Origin: Maratus speciosus | Taxonomy: Eukaryota > Arthropoda > Arachnida > Araneae > Salticidae | DNA: 64,000 nt | Direction: 5' to 3' | NCBI GenBank assembly: GCA_963932465.1 | Contig: OZ010795.1 | Span: 517,147,451 to 517,211,450 of the forward strand | Shown: in pieces, positions 10,115-21,090 of the stretch | How the letters are laid out: each line of letters opens with the position of its first letter | Position numbering within the stretch: position 1 is the stretch's first letter | The notes under the pieces: generated by a model | Databases searched by the model: none | Seen by the model: the letters and a program-made list of their open reading frames with translations, nothing else | What the model was told of the DNA's origin: nothing | Translations under genes and position numbers: made by a program

Positions 10115-11935
10115 TTATAAGGTAAATCTGTATTGTTTCTTATCAAGTTTTCTTCCCATCAATTTAAAGCATCTCTATATGCGTAGTTTCTAAGGAAGTG
10201 TTGTTTTGTAGATGAAAAGTAATTCGTTTAGATATTTATTTAATTCAATGTTAATTACCTTCGTTGAACAAACATCTACTGACAATGTATCATGTTTTTT
10301 AATCCTAATTTTCTCCCCAGTTTATTAGTAACAATATCTCTTTATCTAGTTATATTCTTAATTGCACGTTCTGGCGCTGTCATTCTACTTTACGGTTCAT
10401 AAATTGCCTCCCAGGTTCACTTCTTAAAAATGCGATGTTTTTTCTGTCATTTATGCACTGACATATTGTGCTGTTTTTTCTGACATTTGTGACATCATGC
10501 GATTTTTTTAAAGAGGTTTTTACTTTATAAAGGAGTAAACGATTCAATTGAAATCAGCCTTAATATTTTATACGTAAAGATAAATCTGTATTGTTTCTTA
10601 TCAATTTCCCATTAATTTAAAATATAACTATAAGCGAAGTGTCTAAGGAAGTGATGTTTTGGAAATGAAAAGTATTCATTTAGATATTTATTTCGTTCAT
10701 TGTTAATTACTTTCGTTGAACAAACAACTCCTGACAATGTATCATTTTTTTTCTTCCAATTATCGCTCCTGCTTATTTGTATCATGTTTGTGTATCATGT
10801 TTTATTGTACATGATACATAAACATTGTATCATCGTACAATGTATCAAGTTATTTAATCCTAATTTTCTCCCCAGCTTATTTGTAACAATATCTCCTTAG
10901 CTAGTTATCTTCTTAATTGCCCATTTCCATGCTGCAGTTCTGCGTTATGGTTCATAAACTGACTTCCAAGTTCACATCTTAAAAATGCGATGCTTTTTCA
11001 TGACATTTATGCACTGACATATTATGGCATCATGTGATATTTTAAAGAGGTTTGTATTTTATAAAGAAGTAAATGATTCAGTTGAAACAAACCTTAATAT
11101 TTCTACGTATGAGTCAAATCGATATTATTTGTTATCCATTTCTCTCCCATCAATTAAAAGAATATATCTAAAAGCGATATGAAAAGTAGTGTTGTTTTGA
11201 AGATGAAAAGTATTTCGTTTTGGTATTTATTTAAATCACTGTTAATTACTTTAGTAGGGCAAACAACTCTTGAAAATGTATAATTTTTTTCTTCTATCGC
11301 CCCAGTTTATTTGTATCATGTTCATGTATCATGTTTTATCATACATGATACACAAACTTAGCTAGTTATCTTCTTAATTGGCAATTCCTATGCTGCCATT
11401 CTGCGTTACAGTTTATCCACTGCCTCCCAAGTTCACTTCTTAAAAATGCGATGCTTTTTTTCATGAAATTTATGCACTGACATATTATGGCATCCTGTGA
11501 TATCTTAAAATGGTTTGTATTTTATAAAACAAGTAAACGATTCAGTTGAAACCAGCCTCAATATTTCTATGTATGAGTCAAATCGATATTGTTTCTTATC
11601 TTTTGTTCTCCCATCAAGTTAAAAAAAAAAAAAAAAAAAAAAAAATCTATGAGTGATATGCAACGAAGTGTTGTTTTGAAGATGAAATGTACTTCATTTA
11701 GATATTTATTTCAATCACTGTTAATTACTTTCGTTGAGTAAAGAACTCCTGACAATGTATCAGCTTTTTTCTTCTAATTATCGCTCCAGCTTATTTGTAA
11801 CAATATCTCCTTAGCTAGTTATCTTCTTAATTGCTCATTCCCATGCTGCCATTCTGCGTTATGGTTCATAAAATGCCTCCCAAAGCACTCACATCCCATT
11901 CGTTTTATCCTGCTTAGAGGTCAGGATTGCTAATT
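10115..11935 (+). repeat. Tandem array T1, ~450-550 bp units
   Basis: Units share AAAAATGCGATG at 10427, 10982 and 11443, with TCTCCTTAGCTAGTTAT, CCATGCTGCCATTCTGCG and a TTTATAAAG-AGTAAACGATTC string. Unit 2 is lengthened by an internal duplication around a GTATCATGTTT / ACATGATACA palindrome near 10780-10850. A poly(A) run at about 11622-11645 lies in unit 3. There is no reading frame conserved between units. Confidence 0.75.
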
Positions 11936-12090
11936 GCGCTGACAAGATGGTGCTTGGCAAGACGATCTCGGGTATCTTTTTCGCCCCCTCCCTGCATCCA
12001 TCACGAAGTCGAATATCATGGCAGGGTCAGCCGTGTCACATGCGGCAACGAATGGGCGACAAAATGCTACCAACACGCATTCATTTAAGT
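11885..12090. other. GC-richer island between the two tandem arrays
   Basis: About half G+C over roughly 160 bp, in strong contrast to the neighbours. The plus strand is open from 11947 (includes GQPCHMRQRMGDKML). On the minus strand a short frame includes KKIPEIVLPSTILSAQLA and ends in a stop near 11889. I recognise no domain. It may be a fragment of an older repeat or of a captured exon. Confidence 0.4.
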
Positions 12091-13030
12091 ATATTTTTTT
12101 TCATCGTATTCTGCGCTTTGCATCATCGCAATCCATCGTCTTGGATTAATGCTATTATTTGTGTTATTCTTCTTGTTGCTTTTGACACGTGATACACTCT
12201 GAAGATGTTCGGGATTTTCCTCGTAATCTGTACTCATTTAATTTCTATTAAAACAGAGAGGAGAAAAATGAACAATGGGTTTTCCTATGCGGATAAATAG
12301 AAGTTTCAAATTAAAATGGATTTGATAATACTGTTTTAAATGAGAGATTTTGACCAATTACAATTAATTACCGCATGATGTATCTCAGTGTAAGATTTTA
12401 ACTTTGATTTAGCGAATTCCATTAGGATTAATGTATTTCTAACTTTCATATAATAATTCACATATCCCTACAGATCATCTTAATAATGTTGTCGTTATAA
12501 TTTGTGCCTTAGAATATATTAATCTTCTCATTTATTTTCTCATTTTGTGCTTTGCATCATCGTAATCCATCGTCTTGGATTAATGCTATTATTTGTGTTA
12601 TTCTTCTTGTTGCTTTTGACACGTGATACACTCTGAAAATGTTCGGGATTTTCCTCGTAATCTGTACTCACGTAATTTCAATTAAAACAGGGAGGAGATA
12701 AATGAACAATAGGTTTCCCTATGCGAATAAATAGAAGTTTCAAGTTAAAATACAATATTTAATGCTAGTGTTTTAAATGAAAGGTTTAAACCAATTACAA
12801 TTAATTACCACACGATATATCTCAGCGTAAGATTTTAATTTTGATCTAGGAAATTATACCTTAGGATTAATGTATTTCAAACTTTCATATAGTAATTCCC
12901 ATATCCCTAGAGACGTTCTTAATAATGTTTTCTTTATAATATGTGCCTTAGAATATATTTATCTGAACATTTCTTTTCTCATTTTATGCTTCGCATCAAC
13001 GTAATCCATCGTCTTGGATTAATGCTATTA

Positions 13031-14457
13031 CAGTCGAACCCAGTTAAGACGCTCACGGTTAATACGCGATCCCGCTTAACCCTTAATTGCATGAATTATT
13101 CTTTTAGAATTGTGTTTTTTATTTTTACATTAAGGATTAGACACCAGAAATCTTAAGATAGGTTTTTAACTTTATTTAGTAGCATATTTTTGTAATTTTT
13201 ACAGGATTAATATTTTTATATAAATATAGTGGTTGTAAGAACTTAATTTATGTATTAAAAGTTAAATAAAAAGGTGATGGAAATTTACATCACTATGCAA
13301 TTAAGGGTTAATACGCGGATTTTGTCAGATCTCTTGAACATCGCCCATAAGGCTAATGCAAAAATATCACGTTTAATACGCGAACGGTTATTACGCGACC
13401 CCGCTTAATATGCTATTAACTTTCTGTCATTTTAGGAAAAAATCACGCTTAAGACGCGAATTCAGTGATATGCGAATTCCTTCTCTCTTCTCGAGTATTG
13501 TCAATTTAGCGGATTTTTTTTTATTGATATAAAAAACACTGTTTCCGATTAGTATTATTTACTTTATTTAATAACATATTAATTAAGGCGAAAATTACTA
13601 ATCAGAAACAGTGGTAGATATTTGAATAATACAAAACCCCACTAAATTATCAAAACTGCAATTCTACTTTGATCCCGCCTCTTACCATTATTTGTCTATC
13701 GCTTCGTGTATGTTTTTACTGTAGTAGAGAATTATAGACCAATTCAGATTACTCAGATACGTCATAAAAATTATTATGATTAGAGATGATCATACCTGTT
13801 AGTGGAGTTTTGAATGTACGTTACATCACTGCTATGTTTTATAATGCATATTATAGACAACAAAAAAGGAAACTCTCAAAGATTAAACACATACGACTGT
13901 GGTTGGTTTTCTTTACTTTTTCCTATGATTACAATAAAACAATATTTTTTACACAAAGATTAATAAGGCTTGTTTTTTCTTATATTAAAGCGACAAGGAC
14001 AGATTATAATGGTACTCATTATTACAAGTATTAAATGTGATTTTATTATGGGTTGCGTTTCAAAGATTTATTTTTCTTTTCTTTCTGTTAAGAAAAATTA
14101 GTAAGAAAATTATTTTTGTTGTTTTATTTCTGGTAGCAAGTTATTAATCGACAATAAACCATAAACCAATGGACAATAAATCCATAATTATTTTCCGTTG
14201 TTAATCCACTCGCCCCTATAAAAGAAAAAATGCGCAAAAATGCAATGAAATTAAATTTTAATCCAAATATACGTAAAAGACACAGTTTTCGACCGCAAAA
14301 CGTATAAATGAAAGTTCTAAAGTTCATTTAGAACGATTAGATGTTGCAAATAAACCCATTTTCTGCACCATTATACAAATCACGTTTAATATGCGATCCC
14401 GCTTAATACGCGACTTTTGCCCACTCCCTTGAAACGTGTCTTAACCGGGTTCGACTG
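13031..14457. mobile_element. pogo/Tigger-like DNA transposon, non-autonomous (1427 bp)
   Basis: The ends are CAGTCGAACCCAGTTAAGAC and the complement of CTTAACCGGGTTCGACTG, in the style of pogo/Tigger TIRs. TA is duplicated on both sides (13029-13030 and 14458-14459). Neighbouring T2 units show the empty site GCTATTATTTGTG. Subterminal repeats of a GCTTAATACGCGA type occur at both ends (about 13055-13440 and 14380-14415). Frames at 13786-14034 and 14124-14327 show no transposase motif. A piggyBac-like MITE sits inside. Confidence 0.88.
13076..13311. mobile_element. piggyBac-like MITE inside the Tigger-like element (236 bp)
   Basis: TTAA at both ends, with TIRs TTAACCCTTAATTGCATG (left) and ATGCAATTAAGGGTTAA (right). 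The host sequence on both sides is the Tigger-like subterminal repeat (CCCGCTTAA / TTAATACGCG), so the nesting order is clear. Confidence 0.85.
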
Positions 14458-15510
14458 TATTTGTGTTATTCTTCTTGTTGCTTTTGACACGTGATACACT
14501 CTGAAGATGTTCGGGATTTTCCTCGTAATCTGTACTCACTTAATTTCAATTAAAACAGAGAGGAGAAAATTGAACAATGGGTTTCCCTATGCGGATAAAT
14601 AGAGTTTCCAAGTTAAAATATATTTAATACACTACTGTTTTAAATGAGAGGTTTAAACCAATTACAATTGATTATGACACGATACATCACAGAGTAAGAT
14701 TTTAAGTTTGATCTAACGAATTACATTAGGATTAATGTGTTTCAAACATTCATACAATAATTCGCATATCCTTACAGACCTTCTCAATAATGTTTTCTTT
14801 ATAATTTGTGCCTTATAATATATTTATATGAACATTTCTTTTCCCATTTTGTGCTTTGCATTATCGTAATCCTTTCGTCTCGGATTAATGCTATTATTTG
14901 AATTATTCTTTTCGTTGCTTTTGACACGTGATACGTTATGAAGACGGTCAGGATTTTCCTTGTAATCTGTACTCATTACTTCTGTTAAAACAGAGCGAAG
15001 AAAAGTGAGGAATATATTTTTTCAATGTGAATAAATACAAGGTTCCCGTTAGAACATATTTAATATACTTCAGTTTTAAATGAGAGGTTTAAACAAATTA
15101 TAATTAATTATGACACGGCATATGACAGAGTAAGATTTTAAGATTGATCTATAGTGAATTCCACTACTATTAATGAACTTCGAACTTTCGTATAACAATT
15201 TCCCTATCCCTATAGACCTTCTTAATAATGTATTTTTTATAATATGTGCTTTATAATGTATGCTTTATAATGCATTCTTATTATTGTATACTTTGTACTG
15301 TGTTTATCTGAACATCTATTTTCCAGTTAGCGCTTTGTATCATTGCAATCCATCATTTGGCATTAATGTTATAATTTGTATTATTTTTGTTGTTGCTTTT
15401 GACACGTGATACACTTTGAAGACTTTTTCCTCGTAATAAGTACTCATTTAATTTCGATTAAAACAGAGTCGAGAAAAATGAAGCGTTTTCTTCTATTTCG
15501 ATAAATAGAG

Positions 15511-16300
15511 AGCACACCTTAGAGAAAAGGGAATCCTTATTTTTACACTCTTATAATTAAATTTTGCAATCGATTTTTCACTCATGTCCTGACTGGCTAA
15601 AATTACACAAAAATATGTACACAGCTATATTTCCGGTGACAATGCAGCATTTTAATACGTTTCAGAACTTAATTATGAAATAATAAATTATTGTTAAAGC
15701 GTTTTTCAATTAGCCGGTTGCAGGCGATAAATCGCCAAATAATCTTTTTGGTTACAATTGTTTAAGGATTATAAAAGAAATAGAATTAATTATGCGCCAA
15801 ACCACTCTCGCATAAAATATGCTCACGGGCTGCGAATTTATAACAACAAAAAATTTGAAACATTAAAAAACAGAAAACATAAATTTAAAAAAGTTAAATA
15901 GATTTTTTTAAAATACTCTCTTATATTTTAATGTTAAATATATTATGATTATATGTTTAGAAAACTATTTAAAAACTCTGAATATATAGTTTAAATAATG
16001 CTTTTTTTCTGTTGCCATATCATAAAAAGGAAACAGAGAACTATTGGCATATTTTTCAATAAATTCAATAGTTCATTGTTTCCACCAAGCGTAAATCAAA
16101 GCTATGATTTTTCATTAATCGGGGTACCCACCATATTAAAGTATTGTTGCGGAAATTGTTCGGAACAACATGAATTGTAATCATAAAATTAGGCGTGATT
16201 TTTAAGATAAAGATGATTTTTAAGATTCACATTGAATGATTTTTAAAATAGTGGTATTATTTTTATATTTACTGTTTTTATACTTTTATTTAAAATAGAT
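15511..16300. other. AT-rich sequence, nothing recognised
   Basis: There is an open frame at 15998-16180 (60 codons) but no motif, no second copy and biased low-complexity content. No RNA gene is seen. Confidence 0.45.
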
Positions 16301-16762
16301 TTAACCCTTTATCTACTGACGGTACTCATAAGTACCATTAAAATAACTTGTTATAAAATTCATTTAATACATTGATCAGTTGTAATACAGTTTAGAATAA
16401 GTTATAGATACATTACTTTATCTTTTTTCAAAAACATTATTGGTTACATAGAACAAAAATATTTTTAAAAGGATGATTTCTTTTGCCTTTGTATCTTTTC
16501 AGATTTCTTAGCGTTGAAAGGGGAGGGGGGGGGGGATTTTCAATTCGGAAACATTTCTATCGTAAGAACATTATATTTCTACATTTCCTAATTCTGCAAA
16601 ATACTACAAATTCAAATTTAATTAATCCTTCTAAATCCTCCAATCCTTCTAGACTTTATTAAATGATTATGTAAATCTTCTAATGTAGTTTAAACAATTC
16701 ACGAAAAATGCTTTAGAAGATAAAATTTTCATGAATTCGTAATTCAGTACATAAAGGGTTAA
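16301..16762. mobile_element. piggyBac-like MITE (462 bp)
   Basis: TTAA on both sides. The left TIR TTAACCCTTTATCTACTGA and the complement of the right end, TTAACCCTTTATGTACTGA, differ at one base. The interior has a G run near 16519-16534 and no coding frame. Confidence 0.87.
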
Positions 16763-16889
16763 GCAAATCAAAAAGAAATCAGTCATTGGCGACACAATAT
16801 ATCTTTCTGTGACGATTTTGAATTTGATATTGATGGATTTTTAAGCGCAAAAAGGATTTAGAAACTTCCTATTACGTTTTCAATTCTCC

Positions 16890-18160
16890 TTCTCCTTAAA
16901 AAAAAATTATTCAAAGGGCATTCACTTGGACTTTTTTCCCCTTCAGAATTTATAAAATCACAAAATGATTTCATTCCACCTCGCTGTTTAATAAAAAGCA
17001 GTTATGCGCCAAAGCAACAAAAGTATGAGAAGTACGTTTTGTGTACAGTATAAGCACATATTTATGCCAGCTCATACATTTCTAAAATGAAATACCTTTT
17101 TTAATAATAACTTATTAAACGTTAAAAATTCAAGCTGTAAATTTAATTGTGTTTCGGAAAATTACAAATAAAATATCTTAACAAGGTATATGTTTGAATT
17201 TAATCAATTGCAAAACACGCATAACATAATAAAAATATAGTGAGTTCCCATAAAGGTATTAAAAGGATTTAATTTTAATCCAGATTTTTAGAAATTATTT
17301 AGTTATAAGCCGACAGAAAAAGTATACGTGAACCCAACAAAAGCATTTAAATATAATTTTTGAAGTGTATAAAGGCGTATCTTTATTAGAGTTTAGATGT
17401 TTAGAAACTTATTACTTTGCAAATTCTAGAGGTAGATTTTAAACTTAAATTGCTAGCATAGTCGAAATTTCTTAAATTAAAAAGTTTAATCAATTTCAGA
17501 GCATATAACCTTCAAACAAGTCATAAAAATAAGTTAAATTCATAAAACGATTTCATTTCATCTAGCTATTTTGTATTAAGAAGTCAAAAAAAGCTTTAAC
17601 AAAATTACATTAAGTACAATTTTTGTACAATGTAAGCACATATTTATGATAATTCATACATTTCTAAACTCAAATACTTTTTGTTATTAAATTATTAGAC
17701 GTTTATTTAAAACTTCAAATAGTGATTTTTCGTTTTTTTTTTTTTTGTCCATATTTTTTGCAATAAGTACATATTTATTACAGCATTGCAGCTTATACAT
17801 CCCTAAATTGAAGTACTTTTCTTAATATTAAATTATTAAGCATTGATTCGAAATTCAAATCACATTTTTTTTTCAAATTTTCATAGATTACAGTAAAAAT
17901 CGCTCAAGGTAAATAATTTAACCAACTCCAAAACACATAACAATCAAACAAAGGCATGAAAACAGTTGCCATAAAATCTTAAAATGATTTCATTTCATTC
18001 TCGTTTTAAAAATCTATTCAGCTATATGCCGATAGAAAAAAAGTATACGTCAACCCAACAAAAGCACGTAAATACAATTTTTTGTAGTGTATAAGCACAT
18101 CTTTATTGCAGTTCAGACTTTTCTAAATTGAAATATTTTTCTTAATACTTCTCTTATCTC
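16890..18160 (+). repeat. Degenerate tandem array with a TATAAGCACATATTTAT-like motif
   Basis: A phrase resembling GTATAAGCACATATTTATG, then CTCATACATTTCTAAA and a TGAAATACTTTT-like string, recurs near 17050, 17365, 17632, 17765 and 18090. A second shared phrase, AAAAGTATACGT-AACCCAACAAAAGCA, is at 17318-17345 and 18038-18065. Spacing is irregular, suggesting an old higher-order repeat. Confidence 0.55.
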
Positions 18161-18764
18161 CACAGCAGATTGCTGAGAAAAATGTTCGAAAGGAAACTCA
18201 ATTCCAAGTATTTCGAATTTTTTAAGGAGAATTTTTCGAAGAAGTGCCATAACTTTAAAAGGACCTGAAAAAAACACCTCAAGCGGTTCAGAAAATGCCC
18301 TGTAATTTTGCAGTAATCCAGATCCTTAGTTCAATTTCAAAAAGCCGTTACGAACGTTGGGGACTATTTCTTGGTTATTTTATTCAGTTATCGCTGACTT
18401 TAAGTTCGTTCTTAAGTTGAGATTTAGCTCTTAACAATTCTTCCGATTACTCCAAATTTTAAAGAGCAGAGCAATAGTACGTTTATTATATGTAAGAAAT
18501 ACGGTTCTGTTAATCTGCTTCTATATCTTTCTTAAAAGAAAAACTCGTACTTTAAATTTTAAATAATGTAATAAATTTATTATTACACATTAGAAAATGT
18601 TTCTAAAATACCAATAAGACATTTTTTATCCTTTGAACTTACAATTTTATAGTAGCAATAATAGTAAACTTGTGATTTTAAGATATATGTTATAGTTAGT
18701 CTAATTCCACGTTTATCTTTAAAAAAAAATTAATTAATAAGAAGAAGAAATTCCTTACTATGTT

Positions 18765-18803
<39 letters not shown>

Positions 18804-18833
18804 GACAAGAAAATATATAGTTTATGATTTATG
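18161..18833. other. Mostly AT-rich DNA with a splice-acceptor-like site and poly(T)
   Basis: A pyrimidine-rich tract ending CTCCACAG at 18175 is followed by an open stretch to 18268 (see findings). The segment 18540-18660 resembles 21140-21240 and, less so, 22130-22190. A poly(T) run occupies about 18770-18800. Confidence 0.35.
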
Positions 18834-19184
18834 GGGCATTCTTACAATCTTTTGACTTTCGGGAATAAAAATCTGGTGAAATTAAACTTGCTAAAATAAC
18901 ATTTTAATCTGATAGACGAATGCCTTAATGATTCAAAATAAAGAAAAAATGGTCAGCAGCGAAAATTTTTTAATTTAACTGAGGTTTATGTCAAACTTGC
19001 GAGTTTAATTTTCCTTACCATTTTACCACTAAAACATTTTATTTTCTTCTAAATTTTTACTTATAATGAAATTGCATAGTACCCACAGGACATTCAAATA
19101 AGAAATAATAACAATGTAGTATTTTTAGTACAAGATTTTGAAATAAAGTTGTCTTAAAGGGGCGTTAAAAAAGGGACGGTAAGG

Positions 19185-20290
19185 TAAAACTAGTCGGATG
19201 TACCAATCCCAAAACTTTCTTCTATCTCATACATGTTAATACTTCAAAATTCGCTATCACACTGCCAAAATTAAATGGCAATCTATGCATCTCATGAGGA
19301 TTCTAAAGATATGAAATTCCGTGCATTAGTTCTTGAGATATGACTATCGCTGAAATCGTCTAAATTCAGCAAAATGCTGCCTAGCAGCGCCACCTATTGG
19401 GTGATTTATGCCAAATCCTAATCAGCAACAATTTATGTCAAAGTCTGACTGAATCTGAAGTTTGGAGAAAATCCGTACATTAGTTTTTGAGATAGAGCAA
19501 TAGCGAAAATCGTGAAAATTTCTGCATAGCAGCGCCACCTATTGGGTGATTAACACCAAAACCTAATTAACAACAACTTGTGTCAACATACAACTAAATC
19601 TGAAGTTAGATGAAAATTGGTCCATTAGTTCTATTGATAGAGCTATTGAGGCAATCGTGGAAAAGGCAGCAGAGAAGCGCCACCTGTTGGGCGATTTACA
19701 CCAACACCTAATCAGTAGCAAGTCATATCAAGGACTAACTTAATCTGAAGTTTGATGAAAATCCGTGCGTTAGTTCTTAAGATAGAGCTATTGGGGAAAT
19801 CGTGTAAATCCTGCAAAATTCATCATAACAGCGCCACCTGTTAGGCGATTTACACCAAAACGTAATCATCATCAATTCATATCAAGGACTAACTAAATCT
19901 GAAGTTTGATCAAAATCCGTGCATTAGTTCTTGAGATAGAGCTATTGCAAAAATCGTGAAAAATGCAGCATTGCAGCGCCACCTGTTGAGAGATTTACAC
20001 CAAAAACTAATCAGCATCAATTTGTATTAGGCACTAACTGAATATCAATTTTTATTAAATTCCGTGCATTAGTTCTTGAGATAGAGCGCCCACAAAATTT
20101 GTGTCACATACACACAGGCAGGCAGACAGACAGACAGACAGACAGACAGACTCACAGAGTCACAGACAGACATTTTGTAAAAACACGTTTTTTGGAATCT
20201 CTGACCCCTAAAACGTGTAAATCCGTCGAAAACCGGAATTCGAAAATTTTCATGAATCCAATACTTTCTTGTAAAGATAGAAGAAAGTAA
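19185..20290 (+). mobile_element. Minisatellite element, GCGCCACC family (M1), copy A
   Basis: Five ~145-154 bp units are marked by AGCGCCACCT at 19385, 19531, 19676, 19830 and 19975. They are followed by a (CAGA)n tract, a conserved segment, and a terminal hairpin near 20265-20290 whose complement reads TACTTTCTT...AAGAAAGTA. The opposite end carries ACTTTCTTCTATCT at 19216, an inverted copy of the hairpin arm. Copies B (51174-51880) and C (62815 onward) are in the opposite orientation. The plan is Helentron/HINE-like. The frame at 20099-20290 is produced by the CAGA repeat. Confidence 0.8.
20117..20150. repeat. (CAGA)n microsatellite
   Basis: A tetranucleotide run between the minisatellite units and the terminal segment of M1 copy A. 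The same position holds CTGT-type repeats in copies B and C. Confidence 0.9.
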
Positions 20291-21090
20291 AAAAGGGGGG
20301 GACGGTATAGGAAAAAAGGGACGAAATATGGAAAAAAGAGACGGAAAGGATGGAACGGTAAGCAAAATTACCACCTATTTTAGGCAAATCATGTTGAGAC
20401 TAAGCGGTAGCCACAATGTTCATTGATTTTTAGAAACAGTTATTTACATTGGATTAAAATAAAAAAAAAAAAAAATTAATTTATCTCGAAATGTACCGGA
20501 ATAAACCTTGGGGACGGTAAGACTACCAATAAAGCCACGATCTTGAAACTGATATTTAAATGCTGATTTAAATTCTGCAGTAAATTTTCTGTCAAAGAAT
20601 TTTAGACATTATTTCTCTAGAATACTTCTGCATTGGAAAAAACTTGGAAAAAATTCTGTGTCTGCATCTGAAGTGATTTTCTGTATAAGTTTAGCAAGAG
20701 GGACGATAAGGATAAAAAAACCCAGGGACAGAGTTAAAAAAATAATATCAACCGTAAAAATGTATGCAGGTTAATTTTTTGCTACATATTTATATAAAAA
20801 AATTGTCCCAGTTTCGGAAAAAAATTACATCGAATTACTTTTATTGAAACAATTTTATATAGACAGCTCCAAACTTAAAAATTAGCATCAGGGACATGGG
20901 ACGGTATAAGAGTTTTCCTGGTATTTGGACCCCATAACATCGTCCAAAACTTATTTATCTCGTTAATATTGTTATGCAATCATGTGATGGGATGTTCTCC
21001 AGTATATGAAATAAATAAAACACAAGGAAATGTACTAAAATAAAAATTATTATTCAGGGACATAAAAGTCAAAAGATTGTGAGAATGCCC

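Larger units (their letters stand above)
12091..15510 (+). repeat. Tandem array T2, ~437-bp units, split by a Tigger-like element
   Basis: The phrase GCTTTGCATCATCG or close variants marks units at about 12115, 12549, 12988, 14852 and 15332. Without the 1427-bp insertion the spacing is 434-439 bp, then about 480. Other shared pieces are TTTTGACACGTGATACACT, CGGGATTTTCCTCGTAATCT and TAAAACAGAGAGGAGAAA. Units decay toward the right end. No conserved coding frame is seen. Confidence 0.85.
18834..21090. mobile_element. TIR element E5 (GGGCATTCTTACAATC ends, ~2.26 kb)
   Basis: The left end GGGCATTCTTACAATCTTTT and the complement of the right end, GGGCATTCTCACAATCTTTT, match at 19 of 20 positions, and similarity continues into GACTTT and GGGAATAA/CCTGAATAA. 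The flanks ATTTATG and TTTATATG may be a decayed duplication. The interior carries many GGGACGGTAAGG-like motifs and a nested minisatellite element (19185-20290). No transposase is visible. Confidence 0.75.

Noticed and set aside
20099..20374. Overlapping frames of 63 and 101 codons.
   Set aside because: Both are generated by the CAGA/CTGT tetranucleotide run and flanking M1 sequence.
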